A program made the position numbers and the translations under genes. Of a DNA stretch of 64,000 nucleotides, positions 37,009-45,355 are shown piece by piece. The notes under the pieces were generated by a model. It had not been told where the DNA came from. It worked only from the letters and a program-made list of their open reading frames with translations, and did no database searches. Source of the stretch: Shewanella litorisediminis (GTDB lineage Bacteria > Pseudomonadota > Gammaproteobacteria > Enterobacterales > Shewanellaceae). The stretch is from positions 1,054,501-1,118,500 of the forward strand of contig NZ_CP069213.1 of assembly GCF_016834455.1 (NCBI RefSeq), written 5' to 3'. Positions within the stretch are counted from its first letter, which is position 1. Every line of letters starts with the position of its first letter.

Positions 37009-37363
37009 TGGTAGCGAAGCGTTACGGCGGATGAAAGGCTTGCCGGGCAACTAATGTATCTCTTTTGCCTCCAGTTGAACTATACAGGAATTGGACAATG
37101 TATTTAGGCGTTGTCGCTGGCTGGAAACCGTCACTGAATTTTCATTTGTCTCTTGTGCCAAGAGAGCCGGGTTTAGCGGCTGGACAGGGGATTGAGCTTT
37201 CGTTGCAACAGCCAAACTGTGGCATAGGTGTGTTTGTTAACCCAGGATCGCGCGGTAAACATCGGCCAACTCACGGGCTCCCGCTGCGCTGGTGGACGGG
37301 ATACCACCGTTGGACAAAGGGACGCAAAGACTAACCCTGTTGCGTATGGGGCCAGGGGAATTC
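37009..37363. other. Intergenic region upstream of nhaA
   Basis: About 355 bp. A 78-codon frame from 37098 has AGGA upstream, but its Trp/Pro/Gly-rich product is not convincing. The nhaA promoter should be here; no clear operator was seen. Confidence 0.4.
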
Positions 37364-38701
37364 ATGGTTGGAAACGATAACGAAAGTAAAGACGATAAAT
37401 TCCAGGCTATGCCTGATGAACTCATCGACTGGTTGAGTAAACCGCTGGGCCGGTTCCTGCACATAGAAACGGCAGCAGCCGGTGTTTTATTGATTGCTAC
37501 CTTGCTGGCGATGCTATTGGCTAATTCGCCCTGGTCCGCTCAGTATTTTGCCGTGTGGCAGACAGAGTTTGGCATTGCTCTGGGACAAGTTGAATTTCGG
37601 ATGACCCTGGGTGAATGGATTAATGATGCCGTCATGACGCTCTTTTTTTTCCTGGTGTCATTGGAATTGAAGCGTGAACTCGTGTTGGGCGAGCTGAGTC
37701 ACCCCCGTGAGGCGATGCTTTCTGTGAGTGCGGCTATCGGTGGAATGCTCGTGCCGGCTGCCATTTATCTGTTGTTGACTGCGGGCGAACCTGCAGCCCA
37801 TGGCTGGGGAATGGTGATGGCAACCGACACGGCTTTTGTGATTGGTTGTTTGGCCTTAATGGGAAAACACATTCCTCAACAATTACGGATTTTCTTACTT
37901 TCATTGGCCATCGTTGATGATATAGGCGCCATTTTGGTGGTGGCCATTGGTTATGGGGATGCGCTTAACTATCAGGCATTGCTGGCTGCGCTCATTGCCC
38001 TTATTGCTGTTCGGGCGATGACACTCCTTGGGATCCGGAATTTGATGCTCTACTTTATGGTGGGCACCATGGCCTGGTTCGCCGTTGAACACTCGGGGAT
38101 CCACCCAACAGTAACAGGCGTGATATTGGGTCTGATGACGCCAACAACAAAATGGGTGAATGAAGAACGTCTCTTTAAGATATTCAAACACGTGGTCACT
38201 CATCCCCATGGGCAGGACTGGAGTGGTGATATCCAGGCCAGAATGGCACTGAGCACTGCTGAGGCGGCCGCGAGAGAGGCTCTGTCGCCGGTAGAACGTT
38301 TGGAAATTTTACTTCACCCCTGGGTCGGATTTGCTGTTATGCCATTGTTTGCATTTGCCAACGCGGGAATCCCCCTTGACGGTTTGACGGTCTTTGCCCC
38401 ATTGACGGGAGTAATAGTAATCAGCCTGGCGGTTGGCAAACCGTTGGGTATTTATCTATTTAGCTGGCTGGCGATACGTTTACATATAGGCTTACGTCCG
38501 AAAGAGCTAACCTGGCCTCTGCTGCTGGCTGGTGGCTGCTTATGCGGAATAGGATTCACCATGTCTCTGTTTATCGCCGGACTGGCGTTTTCACCTGCTC
38601 ATATCGATGAGGCAAAGGTCGGTATCCTGGTTGCGTCGGTAATTTCCGCGGTGATTGGCTTGTTTCTTATCAAACTGACTCTTGTATATCGGGGCAAATA
38701 A
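37364..38701 (+). CDS. nhaA: Na+/H+ antiporter NhaA
   Basis: An inner-membrane sodium/proton antiporter of about 445 residues with some 12 helices. The transport aspartate pair lies in LAIVDDIGAILVVAIGYGD (the Asp163-Asp164 equivalent of E. coli), and the C-terminal half carries GGCLCGIGFTMSLFI. It is longer than the enteric protein (388 aa), with an acidic N-terminal extension. I chose the ATG at 37364 because AGGGGAA lies directly upstream; ATGs at 37346 and further upstream are also in frame. In this context it probably serves salt or alkaline stress. Confidence 0.93.
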   Translation: MVGNDNESKDDKFQAMPDELIDWLSKPLGRFLHIETAAAGVLLIATLLAMLLANSPWSAQYFAVWQTEFGIALGQVEFRMTLGEWINDAVMTLFFFLVSLELKRELVLGELSHPREAMLSVSAAIGGMLVPAAIYLLLTAGEPAAHGWGMVMATDTAFVIGCLALMGKHIPQQLRIFLLSLAIVDDIGAILVVAIGYGDALNYQALLAALIALIAVRAMTLLGIRNLMLYFMVGTMAWFAVEHSGIHPTVTGVILGLMTPTTKWVNEERLFKIFKHVVTHPHGQDWSGDIQARMALSTAEAAAREALSPVERLEILLHPWVGFAVMPLFAFANAGIPLDGLTVFAPLTGVIVISLAVGKPLGIYLFSWLAIRLHIGLRPKELTWPLLLAGGCLCGIGFTMSLFIAGLAFSPAHIDEAKVGILVASVISAVIGLFLIKLTLVYRGK

Positions 38702-39315
38702 TCTGGTCCCGATGTTCACTGACCTCCACTTACCTCCACTTACCCGCAGTGTTAAATCCGGCTGGGTGATATCGCCCTTTGTAATAATCGGGTTTAAGCA
38801 TATAAAAAAATAATAAAACTTTTGCGGCATCAAATAACTAAGTCGATGTGTTGTCGCTGGCTTTGCGGGCTATGACACAGAAAAAAAAGATTAATTTGCT
38901 GCCAACGGCGGAGTCACTCAAGGTCAATGGCCTGAGGCCAGGCCCGATACTTTGAGCCTGAGTATCTTTGAGCCTGAGTATCTCGTCATCATTTAAGTCA
39001 AGATGCATAGCGTGGAGGCGGCATTCCGCCCCCAGCCGTGACAATATCCAAAACGCACTCAGGCACTTAATGCGAAAGCTGGGCCTGGCTGATATTGCGG
39101 CCGGGTTTAAGGGGTTCCATTGGCTTTGATATCAGCGCAAATATCCGCATCAGTGAAAGTTGCATACAAAGTGTCATGGCGTTGTGCTACTTTTTTATAC
39201 AGCAGCTTGCCAGGGGCTCGGCCCAGTGCCTTTTGCCAGGAGCTGCGGCAATACCCGGTGAGCGTAAACGATTTCTGGATGCAGCAGATTTGCTGGCAGG
39301 CAAAGGAGAGATGCC
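38702..39315. other. Gene-poor region downstream of nhaA
   Basis: About 610 bp without a confident gene. It contains a 10-bp tandem duplication (CCTCCACTTA, 38723-38742) and a perfect 16-bp tandem duplication (TTTGAGCCTGAGTATC, 38951-38982). A 57-codon frame from GTG 39153 ends 11 bases inside the next gene, but no family was recognised. Confidence 0.5.
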
Positions 39316-39558
39316 ATGGTACTTGAATGGATAGCCACGGATAAGGGAAATCAGGTGCTTGAAAGCCTTAAAGCAGAGGGGTGGCGGGTAAAAGACCAGT
39401 ACAGCCCCTTCGCCTTTGATAAGGGCATAGACTACGACAGCTACGAGCTGGTGCGGGCCGGGGATACCCTGAAGCTTGAGTGGGATAACTGGCTCGAGTG
39501 GCGCATGTCGGGCTCGGAACCCTTGCTGCAATCCCTGAAGCACAGATTCGCGCTCTGA
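39316..39558 (+). CDS. Small hypothetical protein (80 aa)
   Basis: An 80-residue soluble acidic protein beginning MVLEWIATDKGNQVLE and rich in Trp, Glu and Asp, with no signal or membrane helix. AGGAGAG sits six bases upstream of the ATG. Composition fits a folded protein, and a terminator follows, but I do not recognise a named family. It converges on trhP. Confidence 0.65.
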   Translation: MVLEWIATDKGNQVLESLKAEGWRVKDQYSPFAFDKGIDYDSYELVRAGDTLKLEWDNWLEWRMSGSEPLLQSLKHRFAL

Positions 39559-39628
39559 CGGCCAAGCGCGAATGGGTGCGTCGCTGAGCCCCCAGTTGGC
39601 GCGGCATAGCCATCCCAAAGTTTTAAAT

Positions 39629-39657
39629 AAAAAGGCTGCACCCTGTGCAGCCTTTTT
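39629..39657. terminator. Bidirectional terminator between the 80-aa protein gene and trhP
   Basis: 12-bp arms (AAAAAGGCTGCA and its complement) with a 5-base loop and flanking A/T runs lie between two convergent genes. Confidence 0.85.
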
Positions 39658-39685
39658 ATGGATGTTGTGGGTATCCCCGACGAGA

Positions 39686-41089
39686 TTACTCGGCTTTGGT
39701 GGGGATCACTTCCGCTTCGCCGTGTGGGTTGCGGGTGTTGTTGCCGTTTGGCAGGTTGCGCAGCAGCACGCCCATGTTCACATCCACCTCGGCTGGTACC
39801 GGCAGGTACACCATGTGGCCTGAACCCAGACCGGCCTCAACGGCTTCGCCCTTGCGGTTGTAGAGGGTATCAACAGTCAGATTGATGTTGCCCTGAGGTG
39901 TCATCAGCTCAACGCTGTCACCGACGATGAATTTGTTTTTCACATCGATTTCGGCGAGGCCCGCTTCGTTGCGCTTACCGGTAAACTCGCCCACAAACTG
40001 CTGGCTGTCGCTGATGGAGTAGCCATAGTCGTAGTTCTGGTACTCATCGTGCACGTGACGACGCAGGAAGCCTTCGGTGTAACCGCGGTGGGCCAGACCT
40101 TCGAGGCGGGTCATCAGGTGAGGGTCGAAACCACGACCGGCCACGGCATCTTCAATGGCCTGACGGTACAGCTGAGCAGTACGGGCCACGTAGTAGAAGG
40201 ACTTGGTACGGCCTTCAATTTTCAATGAATCCACGCCGATTTTGGCCAGACGTTCCACGTGCTGAATGGCACGCAGATCTTTGGAGTTCATGATGTAGGT
40301 GCCGTGCTCATCTTCAAAGGCTGGCATGTATTCGCCGGGACGGTTTTCTTCCTGCAGCAGGAAGATTTTGTCGGTGGCAGGACCATTACCCAGCGTTGGG
40401 GTTTCCAGCTGCACAGCGCTCTCTGGCGTGTGGATGGCTACCACGTCACCGGCTTCGTTTTCGGTGGCTTCGTGGGCGTCATACTTCCAGCGGCAGGCGT
40501 TGGTGCAGGTGCCCTGGTTGGGGTCGCGCTTGTTGATGTAGCCAGACAGCAGGCAGCGGCCAGAGTAGGCCATGCACAGGGCGCCGTGCACGAACACTTC
40601 GAGCTCGATGTCCGGGCAGCGCTGACGGATTTCTTCAATTTCATCCAGCGACAGTTCGCGGGACAGAATAACCCGTTTGATACCCACAGACTGCCAGAAT
40701 TTGACCGAGGCCCAGTTGATGGCGTTGGCCTGTACCGACAGGTGGACAACCTGGTCAGGGAAGGCTTCGCGTACCATCATGATAAGACCCGGGTCCGACA
40801 TGATGAGGGCGTCCGGGTTCATGGCAACCACAGGGGCCATGTCGTCGAGGTAAGTCTTCAGCTTGGCGTTGTGAGGCGCAATGTTGCTCACCACATACAA
40901 TTTTTTGCCAAGGCTGTGGGCTTCTTCGATACCTGTCTTCAGGTTTTCCAGTTTAAAGTCGTTGTTGCGCACGCGCAGACTGTATCTGGGCTGACCCGCA
41001 TACACGGCATCTGCGCCATAGGCAAAGGCGTAGCGCATATTTTTCAGTGTGCCTGCCGGCGACAGAAGCTCAGGTTTAAACATATTCAT
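39686..41089 (-). CDS. trhP: tRNA uridine hydroxylation protein TrhP (YegQ, U32 family)
   Basis: A 467-residue U32-peptidase-like protein that in E. coli promotes prephenate-dependent 5-hydroxylation of U34 in some tRNAs. It has FKPELLSPAGTLKNM at the start, HLSVQANAINW near 118, and a Cys-rich segment (GALCMAYSGRCLLSGY, then GTCTNACRW) that supplies Fe-S ligands. Length and motif order match YegQ. It is a paralogue of UbiU and UbiV, also encoded in this window; all three belong to prephenate/O2-independent hydroxylation systems. Divergent from the HDOD gene. Confidence 0.94.
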   Translation of the reverse strand: MNMFKPELLSPAGTLKNMRYAFAYGADAVYAGQPRYSLRVRNNDFKLENLKTGIEEAHSLGKKLYVVSNIAPHNAKLKTYLDDMAPVVAMNPDALIMSDPGLIMMVREAFPDQVVHLSVQANAINWASVKFWQSVGIKRVILSRELSLDEIEEIRQRCPDIELEVFVHGALCMAYSGRCLLSGYINKRDPNQGTCTNACRWKYDAHEATENEAGDVVAIHTPESAVQLETPTLGNGPATDKIFLLQEENRPGEYMPAFEDEHGTYIMNSKDLRAIQHVERLAKIGVDSLKIEGRTKSFYYVARTAQLYRQAIEDAVAGRGFDPHLMTRLEGLAHRGYTEGFLRRHVHDEYQNYDYGYSISDSQQFVGEFTGKRNEAGLAEIDVKNKFIVGDSVELMTPQGNINLTVDTLYNRKGEAVEAGLGSGHMVYLPVPAEVDVNMGVLLRNLPNGNNTRNPHGEAEVIPTKAE

Positions 41090-41307
41090 TCCCGAAGAAA
41101 GTAAAAGTGGACGCGACTCGCGGGGGCGGCATTTTACTCAATCATAGCCCCTCAGTGCAAATCTGAGTGCACAGGTCGGATATTCCGGGCGGGTTAGACT
41201 AAAATGTTGCAGGTTTGTCGTCGTATGATGCTATTTTGCACTTCGCCTGATAGTTTGGGCTGGTATACTGCACCAATAAATAGAATAACCTTTTGATGGG
41301 AGCCAAG

Positions 41308-42150
41308 ATGTCGAACGAGCACCAGCTTTTGGTCGGATTGCTGAAAAAGCTGAAGGACGATGCCCTGATTTTGCCAACCCTGCCTGAAGTCGCCATGAGA
41401 GTTCAGGAAGTGGTGGGAAGGCCCGATTCCAGTCTTAAACAGGTTGCAGAGATTATTGGCCAGGATGCTGCCATTTCTGCCCGTATCATTAAAGTGGCCA
41501 ACAGTGCCCTTTACAGTCGTGGTGTACCGGCGGAAAACATCAATTCTGCTGTAACGCGCATAGGACTGACCCAGATAAAAGCCATTGCGACGTCTGTAGC
41601 CATGGAGCAATTGTTTATCTCTACCAATGAAATGGTGTGGGAAGTGATGGACGAAGTGTGGCGTACCTCCATCGATGTAACCGCTGCCGCCTGTTCGCTG
41701 CTGCAGATTTACAACAAAAAACACCCTGGCAGTGGTCTTAACTACGATACCCTGACGCTGGCGGGACTGGTGCACAACATTGGCGCTCTGCCGGTGCTGA
41801 CCGAGGCCGAAGCCCATCCGGAGATGTTTACCACCATAGAGCACCTGCGCTCGCTGGTGCGCAAGATGCAGGGTCCCATAGGCCGTGCGGTTCTCAAAAG
41901 TTGGGACTTTGCACCTGAGGTGATGGAAGTGGTTGAGCGCTGGGCGGATTTGCCTTATCTGGGCGATCATGTCAGCTATCTGGATTTTATCCGCGCTGCC
42001 GCCTTCTATACGGGTGAACTCAGGGCGGGCAACGAGCTTGAACAGCGTTTGGATGTGTTTGTCAAACGTGGCCTGCCGGTGAGTCCGGACGATCTGGGTA
42101 GCGACGCATTCCTTGACAGCTATCACTCCATCAAGGAAAGTTACGAGTAA
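41308..42150 (+). CDS. HDOD-domain protein
   Basis: A 280-residue single-domain HDOD protein, a regulatory relative of HD phosphohydrolases that lacks most catalytic residues. The opening LPTLPEVAMRVQEVVGRPDSSLKQVAEIIGQD and the LVHNIGALPVL segment are typical. Such proteins act in signalling, often with c-di-GMP enzymes, and an EAL protein gene follows after 87 bp. The ATG at 41308 has GGGAG upstream; earlier in-frame TTG and ATG codons lack this. Confidence 0.88.
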   Translation: MSNEHQLLVGLLKKLKDDALILPTLPEVAMRVQEVVGRPDSSLKQVAEIIGQDAAISARIIKVANSALYSRGVPAENINSAVTRIGLTQIKAIATSVAMEQLFISTNEMVWEVMDEVWRTSIDVTAAACSLLQIYNKKHPGSGLNYDTLTLAGLVHNIGALPVLTEAEAHPEMFTTIEHLRSLVRKMQGPIGRAVLKSWDFAPEVMEVVERWADLPYLGDHVSYLDFIRAAAFYTGELRAGNELEQRLDVFVKRGLPVSPDDLGSDAFLDSYHSIKESYE

Positions 42151-42210
42151 TCAAGGTCCAGGGCAGGGGTAACCCTGCCATGGAAAAGGACCCGTTCTTT
42201 TCTCAAGCGA

Positions 42211-42250
42211 AGGAGGCTCAGTGTTAAGGTTTAACCTATGGTTTATCTGA
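42211..42250 (+). promoter_or_regulatory. Possible 9-codon leader ORF with perfect Shine-Dalgarno
   Basis: AGGAGG at 42211-42216 is followed four bases later by GTG at 42221 and an open frame (MLRFNLWFI) ending at TGA 42248-42250. This frame overlaps the ATG of the EAL gene (42238). The EAL gene itself has only AAGGT at 42227-42231. The arrangement could couple or limit translation of the EAL gene. Confidence 0.45.
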
Positions 42251-43722
42251 TAGCTTTCCTGGCTGCCTGTTTATTCTCGCTGGTCTGGCTCTGGTATCGC
42301 CATTCACGACGTACAGAATTATTTCTTCATCGCCTGACGCAGGAGTTGCTCAGTAAAGGAGAGCAGCGCCAGCCCCTGATGCTGACCGATATCCCCGAGT
42401 CTTTTTCAGCCCTGGTTCAGGCGATTCAGCATGTATTGCTGCATACACCGTTGCACACCACCAAAGACAAGCTTACCGGCTTGCCCAACCGGGTTGGATT
42501 CAAGCGGGCCATCACCCACTCCATGCCGCTCACATCTGGCACCCTGGTATTAATCGACCTCTATCGTTTCCGCTATGTGAACGACCTTTTCGGTTTCGCC
42601 TTTGGCGATACCCTGCTGCAATTATTCGCCGACCGATTACGCCTGATGCCGAAAAAGCCCCGTCAGATGGCGCGTATGAATGGCGACGAATTTTTGCTCT
42701 ATTTCGATACCTGCCTGGATGACAAGGGGCTGCTTGAAATCAAACAACTGTTGCAGCAGCCCTTCAGCATTCAGGACACGCCGGTGTCCGTCAGGTTACA
42801 AATAGGCTATGTGCAGCTGGCAGAGCATCATGCCGATGTCAGTCAAATGCTCAGGCGTGCCGATTTGGCGCTCAAACGGGCCCGCAGCGATAAAGATATG
42901 ATAGCGGCGTATCAGCAGGATGATGACATCAGTCAGCGCCGTGAGCTTTTTATTATCAATAGCTTGCCAAAGGCATTGGCGCACAATCAGCTGTATCTGG
43001 TATACCAGCCCAAAGAGTCGCTGCACCATGGCGGCTGTGATCAGGTTGAGGCCCTTATCCGTTGGGAACACCCTGAGCTGGGGCTGATTTCTCCCGGTGA
43101 GTTTATTCCCCTGGCCGAATATGCAGGGATGATAGATTTGGTCAGTGCCTGGGCACTGGAGCAGGTGCTGATGCAGCAGGTGCGCTGGCGCGCCGAAGGC
43201 ATACATATTCGGGTGGCGGTGAACCTGTCGGTAGAGGATATGCAGGAAGGCAATCTACCGTCGATGGTTGAGGCTGCACTGGCGCGTTATCATCTCCCCG
43301 GTGAGGTGCTGGCGCTGGAGATCACTGAAAGCACTCTGATGTCCAATCTGGCCCGCGCTACAGACAATATCGTCAAACTCAGGGACATGGGCGTAAAAGT
43401 TGCCATCGACGATTTTGGTACGGGTCACTCTTCACTGGCGTACCTGAAAGATTTGCCCGCCGATGAGGTGAAAATCGATCGGGCATTCCTCGATGGCATC
43501 ATGGAACAGGAACGTGCGCGCAATATCATGACCACCAGTATCCAGCTGGCCAAGCGCCTCGGTTTTGAGGTGACTGTGGAGGGCGTGGAGTCCGACGCCC
43601 TTCGCAAGATGTTGGCGGCTATGGGCGCTGACAACATTCAGGGGCAATATTTTGCCAGACCGATGCGGGCGCTTGAGCTGGAAATGGATTTGCGGCGTCT
43701 GGGCATCGCCAGACGCGCCTGA
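42238..43722 (+). CDS. GGDEF-EAL protein, probable c-di-GMP phosphodiesterase
   Basis: A 494-residue protein with one N-terminal membrane helix (~2-20), a GGDEF domain (~75-225) and an EAL domain (~240-485). The GGDEF signature is changed to NGDEF (148-152), so cyclase activity is doubtful. The EAL residues are present: EALIRW (271-276), the Asn of VNLSVED, the Glu of EITES, DDFGTGHSS with a following Lys, EGVES and the Gln of NIQGQYF. It is probably a phosphodiesterase with a regulatory GGDEF. It follows the HDOD gene and may be co-transcribed. An in-frame stop at 42232 fixes the start at the ATG at 42238. Confidence 0.92.
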   Translation: MVYLIAFLAACLFSLVWLWYRHSRRTELFLHRLTQELLSKGEQRQPLMLTDIPESFSALVQAIQHVLLHTPLHTTKDKLTGLPNRVGFKRAITHSMPLTSGTLVLIDLYRFRYVNDLFGFAFGDTLLQLFADRLRLMPKKPRQMARMNGDEFLLYFDTCLDDKGLLEIKQLLQQPFSIQDTPVSVRLQIGYVQLAEHHADVSQMLRRADLALKRARSDKDMIAAYQQDDDISQRRELFIINSLPKALAHNQLYLVYQPKESLHHGGCDQVEALIRWEHPELGLISPGEFIPLAEYAGMIDLVSAWALEQVLMQQVRWRAEGIHIRVAVNLSVEDMQEGNLPSMVEAALARYHLPGEVLALEITESTLMSNLARATDNIVKLRDMGVKVAIDDFGTGHSSLAYLKDLPADEVKIDRAFLDGIMEQERARNIMTTSIQLAKRLGFEVTVEGVESDALRKMLAAMGADNIQGQYFARPMRALELEMDLRRLGIARRA

Positions 43723-43723
43723 T

Positions 43724-44146
43724 TCAGGCTTCCAGTAAGGCTGCCATCAGGTGGGCCGGCATGGGAGTCAGCTGGCGCTGTTGGTTCAGACACACCATTT
43801 CGATGTAGCCGCTGACCGCCGGGCGCGTACCGCCTTCGCGCCAGATCTCCTGCTGCCACAGGGTGCGGAACTTGCTTTCAATCAGCACCCGGCTTCTGAC
43901 TTCGACGATGTCGGCGAATTCAACCCCTTCGTTGCACACCATGTCGCAGCGGTACACGGCAAAGCCCAATCCCTGCTCCAGCCAAAGTCGGCGCAGTTCA
44001 TTTGCACCTATGACTTGCTCCCTGGCCCGCTCGAAGTACTTGATGAAATTGGCATGGTACACCACGCCCGAGAAGTCGGTATCTTCGTAAAAAATCTGCA
44101 CCGGATAACTGTGGCATCTGGCATGGCTGAAATCTGGTTGTGGCAT
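43724..44146 (-). CDS. Hotdog-fold acyl-CoA thioesterase (YbgC/4HBT family)
   Basis: A 140-residue hotdog thioesterase with the 4-hydroxybenzoyl-CoA thioesterase signature YEDTDFSGVVYHANFIKYFERARE, in which Asp24 is the likely catalytic residue. The true substrate is unknown; YbgC homologues act on short acyl-CoAs or acyl-ACP. It is not in a tol-pal context here, so it is probably a YbgC paralogue. Its stop is one base from the end of the convergent EAL gene. Confidence 0.88.
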   Translation of the reverse strand: MPQPDFSHARCHSYPVQIFYEDTDFSGVVYHANFIKYFERAREQVIGANELRRLWLEQGLGFAVYRCDMVCNEGVEFADIVEVRSRVLIESKFRTLWQQEIWREGGTRPAVSGYIEMVCLNQQRQLTPMPAHLMAALLEA

Positions 44147-44173
44147 GAAGGGCTCGCAGTGTTAAAGTCCGGC

Positions 44174-44953
44174 TCAGTTTACCCCGCCGGCAGTTTTTCT
44201 CAATCCCCGTGAGGCAGTTGCGATACCGGCAATCAGGCTGTGGTACTCGCCGCTGGCCTTAAGTTGTCTTAGGCCCTTATCCAGAGCGCCAGCGAGCGCT
44301 GGAGAGCTTGGGTTTTTTCTGTCAAATGCCAGAAACAGCTCGCTGCTGTGATTGGCAATCACGGCGCGCACTTCCCCCTGAACTCCCATGGTCCCTAAAA
44401 ACTGGGCTGCAACCCGGTCATACATCACCACCGCATCCACTTTGTCGGTCAGCAGCAGATTAATCAACTGATACTGGTTGTCGACGATTTTAAGCACCAT
44501 GTTGGGCAGCTTCTCGAATTCATCGCCATATTCGTAGCCCCGAACTATGCCCACCCGGGTTCCCTTGGGCAGCGACCATTTATCTGCAGCCAGGGGCGCT
44601 TTGCGGCGTAGCTGATAGAAAGACGCGGTGGCAACAAACAGGGGCTCTTGACCGAACAGAAAGCGCTCGCGGGTATTGTGTTGCATGGCCACGTTAAACA
44701 CGGCATTGACCTTGCCTTGTTCCGTCAGGATCAAGCCCCGATTGTATGGCACCACCAAAGTGTCAAATGCGATGTTTTCGAGGGCGAAGGCTTTGGCTAT
44801 CAGTCGGTGGGATAACCCTTCACCGGCGGCGTCGGCGAAGGGGGGCCAACTGTCTTCGGCAGCGAGTCTGATACTGGTTTCGTTGCTGCTTGCCATGGTG
44901 GAGAACAGCAACAATACGCTGAAAATTGCTGAACATAGATGCGGCCGGTTCAT
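44174..44953 (-). CDS. Periplasmic solute-binding protein (SBP_bac_3 family)
   Basis: A 259-residue secreted protein with a signal peptide (1-23, SSN-ET region) and an amino-acid-binding type fold: IRLAAEDSWPPFADAAGEGLSHRLI, then GTRVGIVRGYEYGD and DAVVMYDRVAAQFL. No permease or ATPase gene is nearby, as is common for lone SBP_bac_3 proteins in Shewanella and Vibrio, which may be sensors or scavengers. It is 28 bp downstream of the thioesterase start on the same strand. Confidence 0.85.
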   Translation of the reverse strand: MNRPHLCSAIFSVLLLFSTMASSNETSIRLAAEDSWPPFADAAGEGLSHRLIAKAFALENIAFDTLVVPYNRGLILTEQGKVNAVFNVAMQHNTRERFLFGQEPLFVATASFYQLRRKAPLAADKWSLPKGTRVGIVRGYEYGDEFEKLPNMVLKIVDNQYQLINLLLTDKVDAVVMYDRVAAQFLGTMGVQGEVRAVIANHSSELFLAFDRKNPSSPALAGALDKGLRQLKASGEYHSLIAGIATASRGLRKTAGGVN

Positions 44954-45355
44954 TCGCTTCCCTCTGATGGAACTCCCTGTTTTGCCAGCTATTGTACGTT
45001 ATGTGATGACAAAGCAACAGTCAGACTGGTTGTGAAGGTTTTGCCGTTTACCGTACTGAAAAGAGTTGTTTTCAGTTATTTGGGTCGTATTTTGGATGTT
45101 GTTCGATAAAACCGTTTTTCAATCAAGTCAAATAATTGAAATTAAATAATAAAATAAATTCAAATATTAAAAATTTTACCTGAGTCAGCTTATGTTGGAC
45201 ACTCTACTTTGTACTGCTTTCTTGGTCAAAAATCATTTGACCACCTTGTGGGTTGGTGCAGTCTTTCAAAAATAATTACCGCCTCCCGCGATGAATGCTG
45301 ACATCTGACCTCTGCGAAGTTAGAGGCGGCTTGATAATTTTATCCTGGATTGACT
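44954..45355. other. AT-rich leader region upstream of pilY1 with a perfect dyad
   Basis: About 400 bp. A strongly AT-rich tract spans roughly 45115-45178. A perfect 8-5-8 dyad, TGGTCAAA-aatca-TTTGACCA, lies at 45223-45243. A second inverted repeat, CCGCCTC/GAGGCGG (45279-45285 with 45323-45329), would loop out 37 bases just before the pilY1 start. Confidence 0.6.

Noticed and set aside
37065..37334. 89-codon frame before nhaA
   Set aside because: Composition is unlike a protein, and it overlaps the upstream-extended nhaA frame; an AGGA before an internal ATG is not enough.
39153..39326. 57-codon frame (GTG start) overlapping the 80-aa protein gene by 11 bases
   Set aside because: The overlap resembles coupling, but the ribosome-binding site is absent and the Cys/Trp-rich sequence matches no family; left as unproven.
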